Shown one piece after another: positions 1-5,621 of a stretch of 20,236 nucleotides of DNA. The notes below the pieces were generated by a model that was not told where the DNA came from, searched no databases, and saw only the letters and a list, made by a program, of their open reading frames with translations. Positions within the stretch are counted from its first letter, which is position 1, and each line of letters starts with the position of its first letter. A program made the position numbers and the translations under genes. This DNA is from TMED23 sp964566055 (GTDB lineage: Bacteria; Pseudomonadota; Alphaproteobacteria; Rhodospirillales; UBA2165), in assembly GCA_964566055.1 (NCBI GenBank), contig CAZMHI010000076.1, forward strand, positions 1-20,236, read 5' to 3'.

Positions 1-64
1 GTGGAGGCATTTCTCAATCATATGTATATAACCCTGTTAATCCACCAACAGGGAGAACTCAAAA
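1..64 (+). promoter_or_regulatory. Leader of the TRAP operon, with a hairpin touching the ribosome binding site
   Basis: The 64 bases before the first gene are AT-rich at 20-30 and contain a perfect 7-bp inverted repeat, CCCTGTT (32-38) and AACAGGG (47-53), with an 8-base loop. The right arm overlaps the Shine-Dalgarno stretch (about 50-56) of the ATG at 65. The promoter itself may lie left of the window. The hairpin is seen directly. Any control of translation by it is inference. Confidence 0.4.
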
Positions 65-1075
65 ATGACCAGTCGTATCTTAAGTGTTGCAGTAGCTGCT
101 GCGGTAATGGGCGGTGCACTTTCCGTGACACCGGTTAAAGCCGAAACAGAGATTTTGTTTAATCGCTTTGTACCCGCCAAACGTCCGTTCAATGTCGGCA
201 TGTTTATTCCGTGGGCCAAGGATGTTGAACGTGTCACTAATGGCAGCGTTAAAGTTAAGTTTACTGAGAAATCTTTGGCGCCACCGCCAAAGCAGTGGAA
301 TATGGTTTCCAAAGGTATTGCCGATGCAGCGATGCTGGCTAACAACTTTGAAAGTGGCCGTTTGAAACTGCCGAATATCGCGCAAATTCCGTTTGGCGCC
401 TCCTTAGCTGAAAAACGTGGCCTGGCGATGTGGAAAACCCATGTCAAATACCTAGCCAAAGCCAATGAATACAAAGGCATGAAAGTTTTGGGCCAATGGA
501 CGGTTTCCGCTGCCAGTTTCCTGGCCGATAAGCCGATCCTTAAAGTTGCTGATCTTAAAAACTATAAGATATGGGCGATCAACGGTATTCCCAATAAAAT
601 GATGAAATCTTTGGGCGCGGTCGTGGTTTCTGTACCGGGCGTCAAAATGTTCAATGTTGTCTCGAAAGGCATCGTCAAAGGGTCGGTGACGTCACATTAC
701 CCGCTGATGACATTTAAGTTGATGCCTTACATTACCAACATCACCGACATTCCAGGCGGGTTCCAGTCGAATAACTTCTCGTTCCTCTTCAGCTTGAAAA
801 AGTGGAACGGCTTGTCGGCTGCTGAAAAGAAAGCAATCAACGGCATTTCCGGTGATAAAATTGCCATTAATGCCGGTAAACGGGTTGATTTCCTGAACAA
901 CAAAGCAAAAGGTCTGGCGCTTAAAAAAGGTATTAAGTTCCACACAGCCAGCCCGGATTTTGTTAAGCAAATTCGCAGCACAACCCAATTCGTCATTGAC
1001 GATTGGTTGAAGGTTGCGGCCTCGAAAGGTGTCGACGGCAAAGCAGCTCTCGATTACTTTAAGTCGCAGTTCTAA
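65..1075 (+). CDS. dctP: TRAP transporter periplasmic solute-binding protein (DctP family)
   Basis: This 336-aa protein is the extracytoplasmic receptor of a TRAP transporter. It has a Sec signal peptide (about residues 1-26, cleavage after VKA) and typical DctP-family layout and length. The ATG at 65 follows an AGGGAGA ribosome binding site by about 9 bases. The two membrane subunits follow directly, so the gene is the first of a complete three-gene TRAP operon. An oddity is that the family's selectivity arginine, normally in a DLKGLKIR-type strand, appears to be replaced by tryptophan (W170 in DLKNYKIWAINGIP). Most TRAP receptors bind carboxylates through this arginine, so the ligand cannot be assigned and may be atypical. 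The family assignment is secure and the substrate unknown. The symbol is used in the family sense, not to claim C4-dicarboxylate transport. Confidence 0.9.
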   Translation: MTSRILSVAVAAAVMGGALSVTPVKAETEILFNRFVPAKRPFNVGMFIPWAKDVERVTNGSVKVKFTEKSLAPPPKQWNMVSKGIADAAMLANNFESGRLKLPNIAQIPFGASLAEKRGLAMWKTHVKYLAKANEYKGMKVLGQWTVSAASFLADKPILKVADLKNYKIWAINGIPNKMMKSLGAVVVSVPGVKMFNVVSKGIVKGSVTSHYPLMTFKLMPYITNITDIPGGFQSNNFSFLFSLKKWNGLSAAEKKAINGISGDKIAINAGKRVDFLNNKAKGLALKKGIKFHTASPDFVKQIRSTTQFVIDDWLKVAASKGVDGKAALDYFKSQF

Positions 1076-1088
1076 GCGATTACCAACC

Positions 1089-1667
1089 GTGTCTGAAATT
1101 GATACGCCGGGCGCCGATGCAGGTGCCCGGCAATCCAATTGGGTATTTACTGCGTTAAAAATAATCGCTGCAGTTATGGTCATGGCAATGGCGGGGTTGA
1201 CCTTTGCCGATGTCATTGGCCGCTACGTCTTCAGTGCGCCGATCCAAGGCACCTTTGAAATCGTTGGCTTGTTGCTTGGCTTGGTGACATTTGCGGCATT
1301 GCCTTTGATCACCTATTCACGCGCTCACATTACGGTCGATCTGTTTGATAGTTTTATTCGCGGTAAATTCAGATTCATCCAACAGTTTTCAATTTTGTTG
1401 GGCAGCGCTTGTGTTATTGCTTTTATCGCTGAACGGCTGATTGCGGCGGGGATTGATGAAGCTGAAGCCAATTTCGTTACCGAAGATTTAGGTCTCTCGC
1501 GAGCGCCGTTGCTTTATGTATTGTCCGGGCTGTCAATTGTTACGGTGGTCCTTTTGATTATCATGATGTGGCAAATGTTGACCGGACGTCTCGAAGTAAA
1601 ACCACCGGATATCGATAGATACAAAGATGACCCCGTCGATCACGCGGCGGACCATCCTGCGCATTGA
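1089..1667 (+). CDS. dctQ: TRAP transporter small permease subunit (DctQ family)
   Basis: This is the small four-helix membrane subunit that couples the binding protein to the large TRAP permease. I place the start at the GTG at 1089 (VSEIDTPG), 13 bases after the preceding stop. The same frame is open from 1014, but that would overlap the binding-protein gene, and no in-frame ATG occurs before the first membrane helix. The result is 192 aa, normal for DctQ. Hydrophobic segments lie at about residues 24-45, 56-76, 95-117 and 136-160. The segment FADVIGRYVF after helix 1 is typical of the family. The ribosome binding site is weak, which fits translational coupling within the operon. Confidence 0.88.
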   Translation: MSEIDTPGADAGARQSNWVFTALKIIAAVMVMAMAGLTFADVIGRYVFSAPIQGTFEIVGLLLGLVTFAALPLITYSRAHITVDLFDSFIRGKFRFIQQFSILLGSACVIAFIAERLIAAGIDEAEANFVTEDLGLSRAPLLYVLSGLSIVTVVLLIIMMWQMLTGRLEVKPPDIDRYKDDPVDHAADHPAH

Positions 1668-1689
1668 TGCATTAGACGAAGTTTAAATT

Positions 1690-2991
1690 ATGACAATTTC
1701 TCTTATTGGCTTTGCCATTTTATTTTTAGTTGCTTTTTTGGGTTTTCCGCTCGGTTTCTCGATGTTGGCTGTCGGAGGGATTGGCTTCGCCATTTTGCGC
1801 GGCACGGGCCCCGCTCTTGAAATGGTCGTCCAGCAGATTATGGACGTTGTCCTGAACACCAATTTCGCCGTCTTGCCGATGTTTCTGTTGATGGGCGCCT
1901 TCGTTTTCCGGGCGGGTCTGTCGGATGATCTCTACGAGGCAGCTGATGCCTGGCTGGGGCATCACAAAGGTGGACTGGCGATGGCGACCATTGCGGCTTG
2001 TGGCGGATTTGCGGCGGTGTCCGGCTCGTCTCTGGCGACTGTTGCAACGATGGCCAAAGTCGCTATTCCGTCGATGCGTAAATACAAATATGCAGACAGT
2101 CTGGCGGCCGGCACAGTTGCGGCCGGTGGTACACTGGGCATCCTCATTCCGCCCAGTGCAGCGTTGATTATTTATGGTATTTTGACCGAAGAGGGGATCG
2201 CCGAGCTGTTTGCCGCCGGCATTATTCCCGGCATTATATCGGTAGTACTCTATATCTCCGTTATCATCATAATCGCTCATTTCAAGCCGGAAATGGCTCC
2301 ACGAGGCGTTCGCACCGGCTGGGCCATTCGCTTTCAAAAGCTGTGGCGGGTGTGGGGCATCGTCTTGCTCTTTTTCCTTATTCTTGGAGGCATTACCTTT
2401 GGTGTCTTTACGCCCAACGAGGCGGGTGGCATCGGCGCCATCGGTGCGCTGCTATTTGCGATGTTGCGGCGGAAAATGAATTTACAGGTGTTGTATGAAT
2501 CTTTGGTCGAAGCCGCCCAGACCACCGCCATGGTGTTTATGATCGCCATCGGCGCCCTCATCCTCAACAACTTTATTGCTCTTGCTGGGATTTCCTCTGG
2601 CGTGATCAATTGGATTGATTCACTTGGTTTAGAGCCTTTCGCAGTGCTCTTGGTTATCCTGGCATTCTTTATCGCCCTCGGCACCGTGGTTGAAGGCCTG
2701 GCGATGATCTTTCTGACCGTGCCGATTTTCGTGCCTGTCGTCGAATCCCTGGGTTTTGATTTAATTTGGTTCGGCATCGTCCTGGTGATGATGACGGAGA
2801 TCAGCCTGATCACGCCGCCGATTGGACTTAATGTCTTTGTCATGAAATCGATGATGCCCGATGTGCCACTAAATGTGATTTTTAAGGGGATTGGCCCGTT
2901 CTTCTGTGCCGATATTTGCCGTCTAGCCGTCGTTGTTGTCTTTCCCCCGGTGGCGTTGTGGTTGCCTCAAATGGTCTACGGGCACTTCTGA
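1690..2991 (+). CDS. dctM: TRAP transporter large permease subunit (DctM family)
   Basis: The protein is 433 aa and is the ion-coupled transport subunit of the TRAP system in the inner membrane, predicted to have 12 or so helices. Family hallmarks visible are the N-terminal GFPLGFSMLAVG region, the AAAxGGFAAVSGSSLAT-like loop, the GTVAAGGTLGILIPPSAALIIYG signature region, and the C-terminal end LITPPIGLNVFV followed by a short tail. The ATG at 1690 lies 22 bases after the dctQ stop and completes the dctPQM operon. It ends 3 bases before the stop of the convergent methyltransferase gene, with no terminator visible between them. Confidence 0.93.
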   Translation: MTISLIGFAILFLVAFLGFPLGFSMLAVGGIGFAILRGTGPALEMVVQQIMDVVLNTNFAVLPMFLLMGAFVFRAGLSDDLYEAADAWLGHHKGGLAMATIAACGGFAAVSGSSLATVATMAKVAIPSMRKYKYADSLAAGTVAAGGTLGILIPPSAALIIYGILTEEGIAELFAAGIIPGIISVVLYISVIIIIAHFKPEMAPRGVRTGWAIRFQKLWRVWGIVLLFFLILGGITFGVFTPNEAGGIGAIGALLFAMLRRKMNLQVLYESLVEAAQTTAMVFMIAIGALILNNFIALAGISSGVINWIDSLGLEPFAVLLVILAFFIALGTVVEGLAMIFLTVPIFVPVVESLGFDLIWFGIVLVMMTEISLITPPIGLNVFVMKSMMPDVPLNVIFKGIGPFFCADICRLAVVVVFPPVALWLPQMVYGHF

Positions 2992-2994
2992 CGC

Positions 2995-3702
2995 TTAAGC
3001 GCGACTGGCTTCGATCTTCACCGATTGAACATAGGAGAAGTCCTGGTGGTCGGAGATCGCAATTTTTTCAAAGCCGGCTCGTTTAATTTCAGCGATCAAT
3101 TCTTCTTCTTCCAGCGCTCCACCCAGCGACGTGTTATAGGACAACGGATCGCTGAGAACTTCCGCCGGTAACTCACCATTCTTGACGAGATCTCTGGCGA
3201 GCAGCCGCCCGCCCGGTTTGAGGATACGAAACGCTTCGGCAAAGGCTTTCTCTTTACTGATCGTGAGATTGAACGAGGCGTTGGCAATCACCAGATCAGC
3301 GCAAGAGTCTTCGAGCGGCAGCGCCTCAATGTCGGCACATAAATAATTAATCGACTGTCGATTAATTATTTGGCTATTTATCGACTGTCGATTAATTATT
3401 TCGAAGGTCATATCGACTGAGAATACCGTGCCGTTGGCTAGGTGTGACGCGGCGATCCAGCTGTCCAGCCCCGCACCAGCTCCCAAATCAACCACGGTCT
3501 CATCGCCCCTAAAGTCGAGACTTTCAAAGAGATAGCCACAACCGGAATACCACGCCGTGAGGGCAGGGGGGAGTGTGCTGATCAGCTCTGGCGGATAGCC
3601 ATGCGCGATAGATTTGGCCGCACCATCTTCCGCGGAACCTGAAAGCCCCGCATAGCGCCGCTTGATCTGCGCTTTGACTTGTCGTTCCCATTCATCCGTC
3701 AT
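2995..3702 (-). CDS. ArsM-like SAM-dependent methyltransferase lacking the expected catalytic cysteines
   Basis: This is a class I SAM methyltransferase. It has motif I VVDLGAGAGLDSW, an acidic strand-2 end (SVDMT), the strand 4 segment ADLVIANASFNL and the post-motif segment FRILKPGGRLLARDLV. The overall order (GYPPELISTLP, then SGCG, then motif I, then NLTISKEKAFAEAFRILKPGG, then LGGALEEEEL) matches arsenite methyltransferases. However, the cysteines that family uses near SNC-x-NL and C-x-GGAL are Ala/Ser and Asn/Thr/Ser here, so arsenite methylation is doubtful. I choose the ATG at 3702 (MTDEWERQ, 235 aa). The frame is open to a GTG at 3729, but that codon lies inside a hairpin. Residues after SVDMTFE carry the duplicated peptide IINRQSIN, encoded by a palindromic repeat. 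True substrate unknown. Confidence 0.8.
   Translation of the reverse strand: MTDEWERQVKAQIKRRYAGLSGSAEDGAAKSIAHGYPPELISTLPPALTAWYSGCGYLFESLDFRGDETVVDLGAGAGLDSWIAASHLANGTVFSVDMTFEIINRQSINSQIINRQSINYLCADIEALPLEDSCADLVIANASFNLTISKEKAFAEAFRILKPGGRLLARDLVKNGELPAEVLSDPLSYNTSLGGALEEEELIAEIKRAGFEKIAISDHQDFSYVQSVKIEASRA
3341..3401. repeat. Tandem palindromic repeat inside the methyltransferase coding sequence
   Basis: Bases 3341-3371 form a 31-nt palindrome: 15-base arms around the single T at 3356, perfect in every pair. A 22-base stretch (3350-3371) is repeated exactly at 3380-3401, giving a 30-bp period that keeps the reading frame and encodes IINRQSINSQ then IINRQSINYL on the minus strand. It is far more AT-rich than the rest of the gene. 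The second copy keeps only the inner 6 bp of its left arm. Possible readings are a small in-frame palindromic element or a template-switch duplication. Confidence 0.85.
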
Positions 3703-3719
3703 GGGTTTAGGATATAGAA

Positions 3720-3750
3720 AAGGGGACACGTAACTAGTACATGTCCCCTT
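3720..3750. repeat. REP-like or terminator-like hairpin between two minus-strand genes
   Basis: AAGGGGACA (3720-3728) pairs perfectly with TGTCCCCTT (3742-3750). After one mismatch a further 3 bp pair (GTA/TAC), leaving a 5-base loop. Read on the minus strand it lies 21 bases past the metallophosphoesterase stop and is followed by TTTTCT, so it could end that transcript. The AAGGGGACA arm also resembles short hairpins associated with REP/RAYT elements, from memory only. It covers the GTG at 3729 that could otherwise start the methyltransferase. Confidence 0.6.
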
Positions 3751-3770
3751 GGATAGTTTGATGTCGCCTT

Positions 3771-4526
3771 TTAGTGCGGCATATGGTCCGGGTTCCAGAA
3801 AGTGCCCGAGCGGATCATACCGGCGATGCGTTCGCCATGCTCGATCCAGCTTTCTTCGTTGAGCTTGGCCTGTGATTCATTGTCGGCTTCAACCCGCTCA
3901 ACCCGGCAATCCCATTTGCCGTCTCCCATATACTCAACAACTNNNNNNNNNNTCATACCGACGGCGGCGGCGCAAACCAGCTGGTTTACTTTGTCGCCGT
4001 TTTTAATATTACGCACGGAGGGGCCGTGAATGTGACCATGCGCCATGACATCGTAATTGTAGTCGATGAGCTTTTCGGCGATTTCATCATCGGTGAGGCG
4101 GAACGGGAAGGCATCTGAATCACCGATGTCATACGGCGTGCCGTGGAAGACATGGAAATCATGTCCCATATCCGGGGTATAGGTCATCGAAAATGGCCGT
4201 TTGTCGAGCCATTCGAGTTGCTCATCGTTCAAACGCTCACGGGTTTGCTCCATCATGCGGAACATCCATTCCTGATGCGGGCTTTTCGGCTTGGTGGTTT
4301 CCCAAACCTTACGGGTCACCCACAGATCAACATTACCTACAACAACGTCGATTTCAGGGCGGTCCATCATCCGTTGGACGATGACTTCCGGATTTGGGCC
4401 GAGACCGACCAGATCGCCAATGACGATGACTTTATCCGGATTTTCGGCAGCGACGCGTTCTTCAACGGCGTCCAAGAGAGCGATCTGCCCGTGAATGTCT
4501 GAATAGAGACAATATTTAAAGCTCAT
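3771..4526 (-). CDS. Calcineurin-like metallophosphoesterase (interrupted by an assembly gap)
   Basis: This is a metal-dependent phosphoesterase of the small YfcE/MPE class, probably cytoplasmic. Metal ligand motifs are in order: D10-x-H12 (YSDIHG), GDLVGLGP (D38), GNVD (N65), a single His in HVFHGTP, and the closing GHIHGP. The start is the ATG at 4526 (MSFKYCLY, 251 aa if the gap size is right), because GGAAGG lies 8 bases upstream. The ATG at 4541 would put that ribosome binding site inside the gene. Ten N at 3943-3952 fall after the AAAVGM segment, where relatives usually have a longer glycine/aspartate-rich loop. The frame is kept across the gap. Substrate not predictable. Confidence 0.85.
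   Translation of the reverse strand: MSFKYCLYSDIHGQIALLDAVEERVAAENPDKVIVIGDLVGLGPNPEVIVQRMMDRPEIDVVVGNVDLWVTRKVWETTKPKSPHQEWMFRMMEQTRERLNDEQLEWLDKRPFSMTYTPDMGHDFHVFHGTPYDIGDSDAFPFRLTDDEIAEKLIDYNYDVMAHGHIHGPSVRNIKNGDKVNQLVCAAAVGMXXXXVVEYMGDGKWDCRVERVEADNESQAKLNEESWIEHGERIAGMIRSGTFWNPDHMPH
3943..3952. other. Assembly gap of 10 N
   Basis: Ten undetermined bases lie inside the metallophosphoesterase gene. Both flanks continue the same protein in frame. The round number suggests a placeholder. Compared with what I remember of related enzymes, about four more residues would be expected here, so the true gap may be near 22 bases. Confidence 0.95.
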
Positions 4527-4847
4527 GATTTTTCCTTCCATTCGCTCCGGCAGGTTTTCTGCCAGTAGCGCCCATTTGTTTCCCCCAGTAAAACCATCAA
4601 ATCACGAAACTAAAAAAATGCAGCAATTTGATTTTAATTCTTACTGTTGATTTTGATGATCTTCTATACCAAATCCGGCTTAGGTGCCGCAAACCTAATT
4701 GTCGCTAGATGCAGAATTATTGAGCTTAAGCCCTAAAATTATTGTTAGATAATTGATGAGATTGAGGTGAAATGGTTGCGCCTCCGTCCGCCAAGTTGTA
4801 CTTACCCGTTACAAATTCTCAATGATCAAAAAATGGGGTAAGACCAG
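4527..4847. other. Divergent intergenic region without a gene
   Basis: This 321-base stretch separates the minus-strand metallophosphoesterase from the plus-strand nitroreductase, so promoters for both should lie here. It is AT-rich at 4600-4680 and 4730-4760. I see no open frame of useful length, no tRNA-like fold and no strong hairpin. The only symmetric bit is the short CGGC/GCCG pair at about 4676-4689. No promoter can be placed with confidence. Confidence 0.6.
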
Positions 4848-5513
4848 ATGAATGCCGCACCAGAAAAAGACAAAATTGACTTAGCTGCTCAGGAAACAGT
4901 TCGAGAGGCGCGCAAGCACAGCCAGCCGCTTGATGAAGCAGCGCTGAATATGATGTTCAATGCCAACCGCTCGTTCAATGGCTGGAAAGATGATCCGGTG
5001 AGCGATGAGCAGCTCAAGCAAATTTACGACCTAATGAAGCAATGCCCGACCAGCGCCAATTGCTGTCCGCTCAGGATTAAATTTGTCCGCACCGAGGAAG
5101 CCAAGGAGAAACTGGGGCCGGTGGTGATGGAGCGCAATCGCGGCAAAACTCTGCAGGCGCCGGTCACGGCCATTCTTGGTTTTGATCATGATTTTTATCA
5201 GCATTTCGCTAAATTGACGCCGCATCGTCCGACCGAGATGAAGGAACGGATGGAAAATAATCCGGAAATCGTGCCGTGGTGGACCAATTTAAACGGCGGC
5301 TTACAGGCAGCTTATTTCATGATGGCCGTGCGCGCGGTTGGCCTTGATGTCGGTCCGATGCAGGGTGTCGATAAACCGGGTATGGACGCGCTGTATTGGG
5401 AAGGCACCAAGGTCAAAACGGCTTTCATCGTCAGCATTGGCCGTGGTGATGAAAATACGATCTTCAAAAAACTGCCACGCTTTGATTTCGACGAAGCCTG
5501 CGAGCTGCTTTAA
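4848..5513 (+). CDS. Nitroreductase-family NAD(P)H oxidoreductase, RutE (malonic semialdehyde reductase)-like
   Basis: An FMN-dependent nitroreductase-fold enzyme of 221 aa. Segments shared with RutE run along the whole length: RSFNGW, PVSDEQL, CPTSANCCP, KTLQAPVTAI, FYQHFAKLTPH, GGLQAAYFMMAVRAVGLDVGPM and LPRFDFDEACELL. RutE reduces malonic semialdehyde to 3-hydroxypropionate in uracil breakdown, but no other rut gene is nearby. An N-terminal extension of about 25 polar residues precedes the RutE-like part. The start ATG at 4848 has a GGGGTAAG sequence about 8 bases upstream. A strong terminator follows at 5559. The role could equally be reduction of another small aldehyde, quinone or nitro compound. 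Confidence 0.82.
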   Translation: MNAAPEKDKIDLAAQETVREARKHSQPLDEAALNMMFNANRSFNGWKDDPVSDEQLKQIYDLMKQCPTSANCCPLRIKFVRTEEAKEKLGPVVMERNRGKTLQAPVTAILGFDHDFYQHFAKLTPHRPTEMKERMENNPEIVPWWTNLNGGLQAAYFMMAVRAVGLDVGPMQGVDKPGMDALYWEGTKVKTAFIVSIGRGDENTIFKKLPRFDFDEACELL

Positions 5514-5558
5514 TTTGCCAAAATACTTGTAAATCCGGCGAAATTCTTTAAAACCGGC

Positions 5559-5593
5559 GCGGCGTTGGAACTTTCCAGCGCCGCTTAATTTTT
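5559..5593 (+). terminator. Rho-independent terminator between the nitroreductase gene and aspS
   Basis: An 11-bp GC-rich stem (5559-5569 with 5574-5584, including one G-T pair) has a 4-base loop and is followed by TTAATTTTTG. It fits termination of the nitroreductase transcript. It ends only 28 bases before the aspS start, so it could alternatively act as an attenuator in an aspS leader. Confidence 0.8.
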
Positions 5594-5621
5594 GTAACGC
5601 TATTCTTGAAAAACTGATGTT

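Noticed and set aside
37..480. Long minus-strand open frames across the TRAP, aspS, pepA and hemA genes
   Set aside because: They lie antisense or out of frame to well-recognised genes, show no family features and no ribosome binding sites, and reflect the codon bias of the true genes.
3341..3401. CRISPR array
   Set aside because: Only two repeat copies with an 8-base separation, in frame within a coding sequence.
3703..3729. GTG at 3729 as start of the methyltransferase
   Set aside because: The extra nine residues are not family-like and the codon is inside a hairpin; the ATG at 3702 is simpler, though it has no strong ribosome binding site.
4527..4541. ATG at 4541 as start of the metallophosphoesterase
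   Set aside because: The GGAAGG sequence between the two ATGs is a good ribosome binding site for the ATG at 4526.
4848..5513. A uracil-degradation (rut) locus, or a beta-alanine pathway joining the RutE-like enzyme with the class III aminotransferase
   Set aside because: No other rut gene is present and the aminotransferase is 13 kb away on the other strand, so sequence similarity alone does not support a pathway.
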